In this document: positions 39,566-50,372 of the stretch, one piece after another | Layout: each line of letters begins with the position of its first letter | Numbering within the stretch: position 1 is the stretch's first letter | Source of the DNA: Zoroaster sp. YZ-2022 | Lineage: Eukaryota; Echinodermata; Asteroidea; Forcipulatida; Zoroasteridae | Length of the DNA stretch: 64,000 nucleotides | NCBI GenBank assembly: GCA_029582265.1 | Contig: CM055823.1 | Coordinates: forward strand, 2,294,001-2,358,000 | Direction: 5' to 3' | Translations under genes and position numbers: made by a program | The notes under the pieces: model-generated | Told to the model about the DNA's origin: nothing | The model's database searches: none | Seen by the model: only the letters and a program-made list of their open reading frames with translations

Positions 39566-40361
39566 TTACAAATTATTTGAACTTAAAACGTGCTCCTTGA
39601 CATGCTTTTTAAAAGTCAAGATAGTTGGCAAGCTTTTAATGGCAAGTGGAAGATTATTCCATGACCTGGCTCCAGAGAACTTGAAGGAACGTTTACGAAT
39701 TTCAGTTTTTATAGCTGAGTGAGAAATGTTATTACTGGTATTGAATCTAGTATTATAAGAATGAGTATTCATCTGAGATTGTATACCAATTAACAAATAC
39801 TCTGGAGCCAGGCCATGGACACACTAGTACATAAGAATATTTTTAAAATACTCAGCCCGCTCACGAACCTGCATCCAATTTAATTCAGTATATATGTCAA
39901 TCACATGTACATCTCTAACCTTGTAGCCTAATGTTAATCTTGCCGCCCGGTTTTGTAAAATCTTAATTCTGTTAACATATTTATCAGCACCATGAGTCCA
40001 AACTATGCAACAATAGTCAATGTGAGGCAAAATGAGAGCATTATTTATACAATATATTACGAGTATATTGGTCAACATACCAACTCAACCGTTTCATTAC
40101 TCCAATTCTTTGAGAAATTTTGGCAGCAGTTTTATCAATGTGTGTGTCCCATCTGAGATATTGATCAAACCATACACCAAGATATTTAAATTCGGTCACA
40201 TTCTCCAATATATCATCTTTAATTTTAACAGTCAGATTATTACTTTTTTTTATTTTTTGAGATGTGCCAAAAGTCATAACTTTAGTTTTCGAAGCATTGA
40301 GAGTTAATTTATTATTGTACATCCATTCAGAGACAATTTGCAATTCTTCATTCAAACACAA
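39566..40361 (-). pseudogene. LINE reverse transcriptase C-terminal part, frameshifted
   Basis: Three overlapping frames give thumb and C-terminal segments: EELQIVSEWMYNNKLTLNAS and KTKVMTF with EFKYLGVWFD (40361-40041); LILPHIDYCCIVW and LQNRAARLTLGYKVRD (40078-39824); and GARSWNNLPLAIKSLP (39796-39566). These are typical CR1/L2-type landmarks. Confidence 0.85.
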
Positions 40362-40378
40362 TTGATGTCATATACTGA

Positions 40379-40430
40379 ACAGCAAAAGAAACGCAAGTCC
40401 GAGGACAGCAAAAGAAACGCAAGTCCGAGG
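40379..40430. repeat. 26-bp tandem duplication in a small insertion
   Basis: ACAGCAAAAGAAACGCAAGT plus CCGAGG occurs twice in tandem, within roughly 130 bp that interrupt the LINE between the YADD box region and EELQIVSEW. Confidence 0.85.
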
Positions 40431-40509
40431 TCTTGTCAAGTTTTCAAACAGAAGACAAACCATTTTGATTCTAATCACTCATTTAATGAAAAATGCTTTC
40501 AATTTGTGA

Positions 40510-41418
40510 GCTGAAAGTGACTGTTGAAATTGTTGCAATTATTTTTAGAGCTGTACATTATGGCAGTATCGTCTGCATACAAAACTGTCTTACTCCTGCT
40601 AATATTGTCTGCCAGATCATTGATAAAAAGAATAAAAAAGAAGTAGGCCTAAAATTGAGCCCTGAGGTACACCGACTGTTACTTGTCTGGGATCTGAACA
40701 AACACCATTAATGATTGTTATTTGCTCTCTGTTGGTAAGATAATTTGAAAACCATGCCAGCTCTTTGCCACAAATACCATAGTAAGATAGTTTGCGCAGA
40801 AGAACCTTATAGTTTACCGTATCAAAGGCCTTTTTCAGGTCTAAAAAAACAGCACCAGTTATATATTTCGCCTTTGTCCATATTATTATAAAGATAATCA
40901 GTTATTGCAGTTGAGTGTTGAGGCCTAAACCCAGATTGTACAGTAGATAAAAGCCCATTTCTTCACATGTTCATAGACCTAGATATGGATGGCTCTCTCA
41001 AGAATTTTAGAAATCACAGGTAAGACGGATATAGGTCTATAATTGCTACAATTTGTTTTCCCACCATCTTTAAAAATAGGTGAAACAACAGCCTTCTTCC
41101 ACTCAAGTGGGATAACGGCAGTGCGGATAGTGAGATTTAGGATGTACATGTATGTAAGGAGTGATACGATCTGATAGGCCCCAGCTCTTAATAATCTAGC
41201 ACCAATGCCGTCAATACCTGTATCCTTATCCACCCGAAGGGTAGAAAGCTGTTTAATAACATAAGCCTCATCAATTTCAATGAAATTTAGACTTTCATTT
41301 GTACAATTCAAAGTTTTGCACACATTCTCAATGTCATCATTGTTAAAATTTTGAGCCAGTCTATTTCCGATCTCTGTAAAAAAGTTGTTGAAAGCATTAG
41401 GAATTTCTTTGGGCTCTT
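40510..41418 (-). pseudogene. LINE reverse transcriptase core, broken
   Basis: The N-terminal part contains EIDEAYVIKQLSTLRVDKDT, GIDGI, PLEWKKAVVSPIFKDG and NYRPISVLPVISKILE. Further on, LFINDLADNISRSKTVLYADDT includes the catalytic YADD at 40579-40568. Frame changes between them prevent one ORF. Confidence 0.88.
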
Positions 41419-41421
41419 TAA

Positions 41422-41751
41422 CCCTCCTACTTCTGGTACCTTTTTCATACAAGTTGATCCACCATTTGAAACCATTCGCTTTTGTGGTTTTGAATGGAGA
41501 AATAACTGTGTACAGTATTGATTCCCCCAAATGGTTTTGAATGGTAGGTCAGCTAATACAAAACCTTGTTTGGATACTTCTAAGTGGTGAATCAATGGAC
41601 CCTCTATGCATTTGAATGGATTTGAATGGTAGAAAAGCTTGCTACATGTACCAACACTGTTCAAATGGTATCACCATGTGTGTACAAAACCAATGGGCAT
41701 TTTGGTAAGTGGAAATTTTGAATGGTTTCAAATGGTCAAACAGTAGGAGGG
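41422..41751. mobile_element. TTAA MITE nested in the LINE
   Basis: 330 bp between TTAA (41418-41421) and CTAA (41752-41755), termini CCCTCCTACTT and CAGTAGGAGGG. It is an inverted, internally deleted relative of 26103-26800. The LINE reading resumes on either side. Confidence 0.85.
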
Positions 41752-42281
41752 CTAATATAAGTACCATTTACTACAACTTTCTCAACACACTCTCGGCCTT
41801 TTGTTGGAAGAATAGATTTAATCGTTTTCCATAACTTGTTACCATCGTTCTTATTTTGCTTAATAGTATCTGAATAATACGACTTCTGAGCATATTTGAT
41901 CGCATTATTAGTATGGTTTCTTTTAGTACGGTATATATCCCAATCTCTAGATTTACCACTCTTCTGAGCAACACGTTTGTAGAAGTCACGATCATTAGAT
42001 AATGACAACATTTCCTGGTTAAACCATGGAGGTAAATTGCCCTTAATACGAATTTTGACCTGTGGTGCATGTTGATCTGCAATTTCAACAAACTTGTTTT
42101 TAAAGGCCGTCCATACCACATCAGGATCATTCATTCGACACACAGTTACCCAGTTTACATTGCTAAGATCTTGGTTAAACAGATCAATATCAAATTTACA
42201 GAAAGTCCTTGTTTTTAATAAATTTTGGTTTAGCTCTAATTTTATGGGCTTTGAAAGCCATATACACAAGATTATGATCAC
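41752..42281 (-). pseudogene. LINE linker region between endonuclease and RT
   Basis: Contains VVWTAFKNKFVEIADQHAPQ, PPWFNQEMLSLSNDRDFYKR and NKLWKTIKSILP, the usual connector in CR1/L2/Jockey-group ORF2 proteins. Confidence 0.8.
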
Positions 42282-42321
42282 TAAACCCGACTGAGATGCT
42301 GCCTGATGAGAACACTTTGCT

Positions 42322-42900
42322 CTAGTTAGATACCATAATCAAATCAATACATGTAGAACTTTTCTCAGTAATACGTGTAGGTGTATCAATAACGTTGTGC
42401 CAATGAAATCGTTGACATAATTGGGTAATGACTTTAGCTGACTTCGGTTTAAGCAAATCTAAATTAAAGTCACCTGTGAGAACCATATCACTGTTATCGG
42501 CCAAATTCACAACATGAGATAAGTGGTTTTCCAATGTAACCATAAAACTTGCCTTAGATGACGGTGGTCTATAAATGGACCCAACAATAATTGATTTTAT
42601 ATTTGGCAAATTAACTTCAGTCCATACACTTTCAACATCACTACTTTCATAATCACACCTGTGGGTACTTTGAAGATCTTTAGATACATATATCGCCACG
42701 CCACCTCCTTTACGACTTCTGTCATGTCGGTACACTGTATACCCATCAATGGCAATTTCATCAGAATTAATTTTATCTGAGAGTCTTGTTTCATTTAAAC
42801 ACAGAATATCTATAGGTTTGTTAGTCAACGCCATTCTCAGCATCTCAATTTTGCAGTTTTGTATGTTACTAACTGGTCCAGGGTTTATAGAGACATCCAT
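42322..42900 (-). pseudogene. LINE endonuclease domain
   Basis: 192 residues. The reading contains DVSINPGP, a common N-terminal signature of CR1/L2/Rex-like ORF2. Endonuclease motifs are DILCLNETRL, GGGVAIYV, IIVGSIYRPP and MVLTGDFNLDLL. It ends in a stop before the linker, so it is no longer fused to the RT. Confidence 0.88.
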
Positions 42901-42942
42901 ACATACAGTAATGTCCAGAGGCGGGTCGTATCCAGGGATTAA

Positions 42943-43193
42943 GTTCTGTTGATCAAACCGTTTCTAGAAGTATGCGTATACTCTTTGAATCAAGATATAC
43001 ATTAAACAACCAACCTGTGAAAGATTCAGCTTATTACAATGAGCAATTAATGAGAAAGTAGTGAAAATACAATCAGATTGACGCTCCAAAAGTTTAACTG
43101 TCTTCAGTTTAACTTTGGTACACTGACTGAATGTACCCTATGAAGCAGGAGACAATGTCTTATGAGAGTTTTTCTTTTACAGAAAGCTTTATC
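42943..43193 (-). repeat. 3'-flank module of gene D, proximal part
   Basis: Matches the other modules from GTTCTGTTGATCAAAC onward. Confidence 0.85.
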
Positions 43194-44474
43194 TCAGATG
43201 CTACAAACAAATGGTTTTTCTCCAGTGTGAATCCTTTGGTGACTTTTAAGAGAGGCTTTTACCGGAAACTCTTTATCACAAATGTCACATTTATATGGTT
43301 TCTCATGACGCCACTGATGATATGAAAGTGAACTTGAATCCGAGAAAGCTTTACCACAAATGTCACAAACAAATGGTTTCTCTCCAGTATGAATCCTTTT
43401 GTGACATCTTAGGCTCCATGTCCAAGTAAACGTTTTACCACAAATGTCACAAGCAAATGGTCTTTTTCCAGTGTGAATCCTTTGGTGGCTTTTAAGAGAG
43501 GCTTTTACCGTAAACTCTTTATCACAAATGTCACATTTATATGGTTTCTCATCAGTATGCTGCCTCTGATGATCTGAAAGTTTACTTGACTGAGAGAATG
43601 CTTTACCACAAATGTCACAAACAAATACTTTTTCTCCAGTGTGAATCCTTTGGTGGCTTTTAAGAGAGGCTTTTACCGTAAACTCTTTATCACAAATGTC
43701 ACATTTATATGGTTTCTCATTAGTATGATGCCTCTGATGATATGAAATTAAACTTGACTGAGAGAAAGCTTTACCACAAATGTCACAAACAAATGGTTTT
43801 TCTCCAGTGTGAATCCTTTGGTGACATTTTAGGGATGATTTATGAGCAAAAGTTTGATCACAAATGTCACAAACAAATGGTTTTTCTCCAGTGTGAATTC
43901 TTTGGTGACGTTTTAGGTAGGCTCTATGAATAAAAGTTTTATCACAAATGTCACATTTATATGGTTTCTCATTAGTATGCTGCCGCTGATGATATAAAAG
44001 TGTACTTGAATCAGAGAAAGCTTTACCACAAATGTCACAAACAAATGGTTTCTCTCCAGTGTGAATCCTTTGGTGACGTTTTAGGTTGCCTATCCAATTA
44101 AATGTTTGACCACAAATGTCACAAACAAATGGTTTTTCTCCAGTGTGAATCCTTTGGTGACATATTAGGGAGGATTTATGAGCAAAAGTTTGATCACAAA
44201 TGTCACAAACAAATGGTTTTTCTCCAGTGTGAACCCTTTGGTGCATTTTAAGAGAGCCTTTCCTCGTAAATTCTTTATCACAAATGTTACATTTATATGT
44301 ATTTTTCTTTTCATGACAGCTCCTGTGCCTTTTAAGATCATCCTGACACGAGAAAGCTACGTTGCAGATTCTACAAATGATTGGTTTTTCTTCAATGTCT
44401 TGTTGAGATGTAAGGTTCTGTGTACCTTCTTCATCACAAAGCTCAGAGTAATTTGAGTTTTCCATTGTTTCCAT
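43194..44474 (-). CDS. Poly-C2H2 zinc-finger protein, gene D
   Basis: 426 residues: leader [17 protein letters not shown]... and 14 C2H2 fingers, the shortest intact array apart from F. Finger 2 keeps both cysteines, as in gene A, unlike B, C, E and F. CDICDQTFAHKSSL fingers recur (3 and 7). The linker before the last finger is three residues short (HQWRHEKPYK). The protein then reads through a last full finger to [11 protein letters not shown] and a stop, the ending the other five genes carry only as an untranslated fossil. ATG in ACCATGG context; acceptor AG at 44535-44534. Likely nuclear DNA binder, target unknown. Confidence 0.93.
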   Translation of the reverse strand: METMENSNYSELCDEEGTQNLTSQQDIEEKPIICRICNVAFSCQDDLKRHRSCHEKKNTYKCNICDKEFTRKGSLKMHQRVHTGEKPFVCDICDQTFAHKSSLICHQRIHTGEKPFVCDICGQTFNWIGNLKRHQRIHTGEKPFVCDICGKAFSDSSTLLYHQRQHTNEKPYKCDICDKTFIHRAYLKRHQRIHTGEKPFVCDICDQTFAHKSSLKCHQRIHTGEKPFVCDICGKAFSQSSLISYHQRHHTNEKPYKCDICDKEFTVKASLKSHQRIHTGEKVFVCDICGKAFSQSSKLSDHQRQHTDEKPYKCDICDKEFTVKASLKSHQRIHTGKRPFACDICGKTFTWTWSLRCHKRIHTGEKPFVCDICGKAFSDSSSLSYHQWRHEKPYKCDICDKEFPVKASLKSHQRIHTGEKPFVCSI

Positions 44475-44564
44475 GGTTACTGTTCTCCTTCACAAACACC
44501 AGATGCTAATTACTGTGACCCAGATCATCAAACCTACAATAAAGCATATAAAATTATAAACACT

Positions 44565-44685
44565 TATTCTCCTGAGGACGATCGGAGCATACTGATCGAA
44601 ACGTCTAGTTATACCTCCAGTTCTTTTCAGAACTAATTACTACTCAATTGAGATTCCACATGGTGTCACCGCAATCAGTCTTACT
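44565..44685 (+). mobile_element. 121-bp insertion with hammerhead-like core
   Basis: Flanked by the 8-bp duplication TAAACACT (44557-44564, 44686-44693), interrupting the intron of gene D. Other genes have the uninterrupted site. It contains CTGAGGA (44572), a stem CGATC/GATCG, CGAAAC, then hairpins AGTTCT-TTTC-AGAACT (44619-44634) and CTCAATTGAG (44643-44652). The same architecture occurs at 45688-45833. The core resembles the hammerhead ribozymes reported in Penelope-like elements, but helices I and III are not convincingly closed. Confidence 0.6.
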
Positions 44686-44693
44686 TAAACACT

Positions 44694-45309
44694 CACCTGC
44701 TCGTGCATCTTTATTTTTTTACATGTACGACTCTAAGAGAGGGAAAAAGTTTGCCATAAAGCTTATCGCAAATAGCAGCTGCAAGGAATCGTGGGACGTC
44801 TGTGGGTGCAACAGCGCCACTGTGTGCCGCGCAGACAAATAATATATTATTGACGTCACACAAACTGCGTCAAACAGATGCCCCAAATTGTATCCCAGTA
44901 TGCTTTGCGGCAGTTGCTTCAGTGCCATTTGCGATAAACCTTATTTTTGGGTTAAACAAATCGTTTGTAGTAGAATTTGAAGCTTTATGAGTATGGTAGC
45001 ACTATGTCAACAATCTCTTAAAAACTGTGATAATTGTAATTGTTGGTTTTGAGAATAACTGGTGGTGATATTTACAATATAAACAGAAACAACTTATTGC
45101 CTAAATGATACAATGTTTTGTGGGAAGTGGGGGGACAAAAAAAGTCAACACATTATAGAAAGATTATAATAGTTTTCGTTCAATAAAGCAACAGAGAGGA
45201 AGCTATATTGCTGTATGTAACATGCCCAAAGGTCACTCTCTCGCTGAGCCACGACGCACGCACACATGAGTGCATTCAAATTGTTTAACCTCAAACATGG
45301 CGGCGAATG
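44694..45309. repeat. Spacer upstream of gene D
   Basis: Related to 20740-20990 and 57540-57720, including TGACGTCA at 44851-44858. No gene. Confidence 0.6.
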
Positions 45310-46433
45310 CAAACTCTTTACTGTATATCGTCCATGTACGCAATTTGCCGCACTCGTGTAATGACGCACTTACCTTTGGCTTACCATTTCTCGGAAAACT
45401 TACAAAACTATGGCGTAATAATGGTTTCATAAACTTCATAAAGTCATGCTTGTTACAAAAATAAAAATAACAGCACTTAAAATTGTATGATTTCCTGGAG
45501 TTAGTGCTTGTGAAAGTGGAAAAAGTTGTTTAACCACTGATTTTACGAGGTACAAATAGTAAGGGCTTTACATGACCTCAATTTTTTTTCACGAACATCT
45601 GTGATTTTATTTGTCTGTGCTGTCAACGACATTATTGTCTGTGGAAACCAAAAGATATGAATGCTTTGCATTTGCAATGATTTTTTATTTATCTCCTATT
45701 TATTTTTTATTATCTCCTGATGACGGCCAGAGCATACTTGCCGAAAAAAACGTTGAGAACAAAAACTGGCTCTTCTCAGAGCCAACACCTCTACTTTAGA
45801 GATTTGTTACATGGTGCTTCCGAAAACTTTCCTAAATACTGATCCTCAAAAAGGACACATTCCTTATAGAAGTGAACGTAGACTACTTAATTCATTGGTG
45901 TTTATTTCGTCGGCAGTGGAAAATTATTGAGAAACTGAAACATTAATATCATGGTTATGAATAGAAATCTTTTATTTGACATAATGTTAACAGAATTTTT
46001 ACACATATATCAAAGGTTTAAAGTACTTTAAAAAAATTGTTTTAACCACCTTCCATTTTATTGGTCTTTCAAGAATATTGATTAAAAGTTTTGAGAGCTT
46101 CTCCCAGTATACCATTTTATTTTAAAAATGTAAAACAATATTTTTATTTTCAAGATTAAAAACAATTTTACAACCGTGTGGAATAAAATTAAAAACATGA
46201 TTCAACTGGTTTTCTGTACATTTTCTGTGCTCCCATCAACTTTAACAGTTTGGGGGTGAGTCATTATACCAACATCAATTTTTTGATGACCACAATCCTG
46301 TGCGTCTCAAAAAACAGCACTCAAGACAATGCAAGACATCCACGCATATGATCATGCACTGAAATTCAGCATTTTACAAAAGAATCTTTCACTGAAACAC
46401 CAAACTGCTAATTTCATTTGTAAGTTACTGTCC
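45310..46433 (-). other. Duplicated non-coding block, D copy
   Basis: Copy of 22045-22960 with the donor-like GTAAGT (GT at 45373-45372, minus strand). It is interrupted by the hammerhead-like insertion at 45688-45833. Function unknown; possible first exon of gene D, about 0.84 kb upstream of the coding-exon acceptor. Confidence 0.4.
45688..45833 (+). mobile_element. 146-bp insertion with hammerhead-like core, second copy
   Basis: Absent from the paralogous block at about 22370 (ATTTTTTAAAGAAATACTG). It carries CTGATGA (45717), a stem CGGC/GCCG, GAAA, hairpin TGGCTCT-TCTC-AGAGCCA (45767-45784), and CTCTA-CTT-TAGAG (45789-45801), ending in ACATGGTG as the first copy does. Confidence 0.6.
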
Positions 46434-46884
46434 GGGTAGAATGTCGTATCTGGCCGCCACTATTTTTCATTAAATATAACCAATAATGTAATCTTACCTA
46501 CCTGGTAAGGTGGAGAACATATGGATGATGATGGACATATACTTCAAATTATTCCAGGATATTTATTTCATGAAAAATCAGGCATTTTTGGTATACGATG
46601 ACTTCCTCAGTCTGATCTTGTAAACTCCAAAATTACTAGTGACCAACACAGTCATTGTACATGCGTAGTGGCAACTATAATAGGATCCTTCTATTTTCTG
46701 AAGGGGAGTATTTTTTTAGAAGGGAAATCAAGTCCGAAAACCATCATAAATGTGGACTTTAAAGATAGTTTTCGCTTTCTGTACCACCAAAAATCGATAG
46801 AATGATTTTTTAACTGGTTAGTGGTTGCAAAAAAAATCCAAAAAAAGCCCTTAAAAAGTGGCGGCCGGATACGACATTCTTTCC
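46434..46884. mobile_element. hAT-like MITE, copy 2
   Basis: 451 bp, termini GGGTAGAATGTCGTATC and GATACGACATTCTTTCC, the same family as 9828-10293 in opposite orientation. The paralogous sequence at about 22965 is uninterrupted. The TSD is only partly preserved (TACTGTCC/TACTTTAT). Confidence 0.75.
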
Positions 46885-49800
46885 TACTTTATTTTACATA
46901 AACTTGCATTACTTAATACTTGTTCTAAATAATATAGAAACGAAATTACCTGTAAATCAGTGAGCGTTCTTCATGTACGAATCCTCAATCAACTATGGCA
47001 TGCACTAAATCAGTTTTCATAATCACAGCGCCCTCTGTGGTTAGCTATAATTATACATACAGTACATTATATCCGTTTGTTGTTGGCACCCGATCAAACA
47101 GCCACAGGGGGTATGTTGGTGGTGGGTGAGGGGATTATCAGGATCGTCAAATCATAATCAAACAAAACATCGAGGTCTGGGTAACACTATTATAATAGGA
47201 CCATTATTTTTAAACATTTACCTAAAATTATATGAAATTTTTTTTCAGTAAAAGAAACCCATAGTTTTATATTACAAATCCAATTATTCCAAGCCCCTGA
47301 AATGTTAATCAACTGGAATGGAGCTGATATCTGAGACGGAAGTGTTTAGGAGTAATGACGGCGTGCCTCCGGAGTACTTTCATTGAAACTGAAAATCATC
47401 TATATCCTCCTTTTTTGAATACAAATAATGATGTAATTTGGGGAAAAAATTGTTCACCAGATTAACAATACTGATATATAAACAAACGTGGGAGTGCAAT
47501 TAAAGACTAAAAAAAAATAACACTAGTACTGAAGGATTGAGACAAAATACTTTGAATGAGTCAGAAAGAGACAAACTTGATTTGAATGCTTACAAAAATT
47601 TAACAATTTTATTTACTTTCCAATCAAAACTTAAATATCAAACTTAGATATGTAAAACATTTGATAAATGCGTAAAGATATTCAAGCAATCAAGAAATGA
47701 ACTTTGACCGTAAAAAATGGTTAAAAACCACTTATTAAAATATTAAAGAAAATTTAAAACCTAAACCCAAATTGTAAAATTATTTTAAAAATAATAAAAC
47801 CAAAAACCAACGCAGACCTCAAAGTGGATTACTATAAAGCACAATTGTAGTCTTTCCTGTAAATTCTGGTAAGACAAAAAAAAATAATAATAATAATCAT
47901 AATCAAGTTATAAATGTTAATTAAAACAAAAATACCAAATTGATGACAGATGAAACAGTGTGTCCAAATTGTTCACTTACAATACTTTTACATGTAAATG
48001 ACAGATGAAACAGGGTGTCCAAAATTGTTCACTTACAATACTTTTATATGCAAATGACAGATGAAACAGGGTGTCCAAATTGTTGACTTACAATACTTTT
48101 ACATGCAAATGACAGATGAAACAGGGTGTCCAAATTGTTGACTTACAATACTTTTACATGTAAATGACAGATGAAACAGGGTGTCCAAATTGTTCACTTA
48201 CAATACTTTTACATGTAAATGACAGATGAAACAGGGTGTCCAAAATGTTCACTTACAATACTTTTACATGTAAATGACAGATGAAACAGGGTGTCCAAAT
48301 TGTTCACTTACAATACTTTTACATGTAAATGACAGATGAAACAGGGTGTCCAAATTGTTCACTTACAATACTTTTACATGTAAATGCCAGATGAAACAGG
48401 GTGTCCAAATTGTTCACTTACAATACTTTTACATGTAAATGCCAGATGAAACAGGGTGGCCAAATTGTTGACTTACAATACTTTTACATGTAAATGACAG
48501 ATGAAACAGGGTGTCCAAACTGTTGACTTACAATACTTTTACATGTAAATGCCAGATGAAACAGGGTGTCCAAATTGTTCACTTACAATACTTTTACATG
48601 TAAATGACAGATGAAACAGTGTGTCCAAATTGTTCACTTACAATACTTTTACATGTAAATGACAGATGAAACAGGGTGTCCAAATTGTTCACTTACAATA
48701 CTTTTACATGTAAATGCCAGATGAAACAGGGTGTCCAAATTGTTCACTTACAATACTTTTACATGTAAATGCCAGATGAAACAGGGTGTCCAAATTGTTC
48801 ACTTACAATACTTTTACATGTAAATGACAGATGAAACAGGGTGTCCAAATTGTTCACTTACAATACTTTTACATGTAAATGACAGATGAAACAGGGTGTC
48901 CAAATTGTTCACTTACAATACTTTTACATGTAAATGCCAGATGAAACAGGGTGTCCAAATTGTTCACTTACAATACTTTTACATGTAAATGCCAGATGAA
49001 ACAGGGTGTCCAAATTGTTCACTTACAATACTTTTACATGTAAATGACAGATGAAACAGGGTGTCCAAATTGTTCACTTACAATACTTTTACATGTAAAT
49101 GACAGATGAAACAGTGTGTCCAAATTGTTCACTTACAATACTTTTACATGTAAATCACAGATGAAACAGGGTGTCCAAATTGTTCACTTACAATACTTTT
49201 ACATGTAAATGACAGATGAAACAGGGTGTCCAAATTGTTGACTTACAATACTTTTACATGTAAATGACAGATGAAACAGGGTGTCCAAATTGTTGCCTTA
49301 CAATACTTTTACATGTAAATGCCAGATGAAACAGGGTGTCCAAATTGTTGACTTACAATACTTTTACATGTAAATGACAGATGAAACAGGGTGTCCAAAT
49401 TGTTCACTTACAATACTTTTACATGTAAATGACAGATGAAACAGGGTGTCCAAATTGTTCACTTACAATACTTTTACATGTAAATGCCAGATGAAACAGG
49501 GTGTCCAAAATTGAAACCGGGGTGTCCAAAAGACACACAGACAGCCCTCTGGCCAATTCTATGGCTTAAATAAACTTTTAAAAATTTGAAAAACCAAGAA
49601 AATACTAACTTTCAAGCATACACCTAAACCAAACTTCTTAATAATGTTACCATGCCAACTAGATTCCTCAAATAATGTAAATTCATCTCCTTATTAATCA
49701 AAATTATTTAAACAGGCCTGTACTTTCTGAGGCAGCTTTGAGTCCTGGCTTAATCAAAGGGTATTAAAGTGTATGCCACAGACTGAGTACAACCACAGAG

Positions 49801-50372
49801 GTTCTACCTCCAAATTTGGCAAAAATCTTTACATAGAGGTGCAAGCTTGGGCTTAAATAAACAGACGAGGGTCTACACAGCGTAATTTAAAACGGTGAAC
49901 TAACCGGGGGGAACCACTACTATTAAGTAATTAAATATTTTTGTATTTGAAATGACTTTTATCCCCAATTCAAAAGTTTGTCAGCTTTTAAGAACATTAC
50001 ATGGAATGAATGTATCATTGGTTCTGTTGATCAAACTGTTTCTGGAAGTATGCGTACTCTCTTTGAATCAAGATAAACATTAAACAACCAACCTGTGAAA
50101 GATTCAGCTTATTACAATGAGCAATTAATGAGAAAGTAGTGAAAATACAATCAGATTGACGGTCCAAAAGTTTAACTGTCTTCAACTTAACTTTGGTACG
50201 CTGAATGAATATACCCTCTATGAAGCAGGAGACAATGTCTGATGAGAATTTTTCTTTTACAGAAAGCTTTATCTCAGATGCTAAAAAAAAATAGTTTCTC
50301 TCCAGTGGGAATCCTTTAGTGGCTTTTTAAAAATAGGATTTCAACACAAAGGTTTTATCACAAATATCACAT
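46885..50372 (-). repeat. Spacer and 3'-flank module of gene E
   Basis: Shared spacer to about 47150, then the module with the largest minisatellite (47960-49500). The fossil finger lies at about 50290-50380. An uninterrupted TTAA at 49694-49697 is the empty site of two insertions in other modules. Confidence 0.75.
47960..49500. repeat. 55-bp minisatellite, 28 units
   Basis: 1541 bp, 28 units of 55 bp with one single-base insertion near 48020. Variants CACTTA/GACTTA and GACAG/GCCAG alternate in blocks, so multi-unit segments were copied together. Confidence 0.95.

Larger units (their letters stand above)
39378..42942 (-). mobile_element. Non-LTR retrotransposon, CR1/L2-like, broken
   Basis: On the minus strand the pieces are in the expected order: apurinic-type endonuclease (42900-42322), linker (42281-41752), reverse transcriptase (about 41418-40510) and C-terminal region (40361-39566). 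It is broken by a TTAA MITE (41422-41751), a small insertion at about 40370-40505 and frameshifts. The 5' end abuts the gene D module at 42943. Confidence 0.9.
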
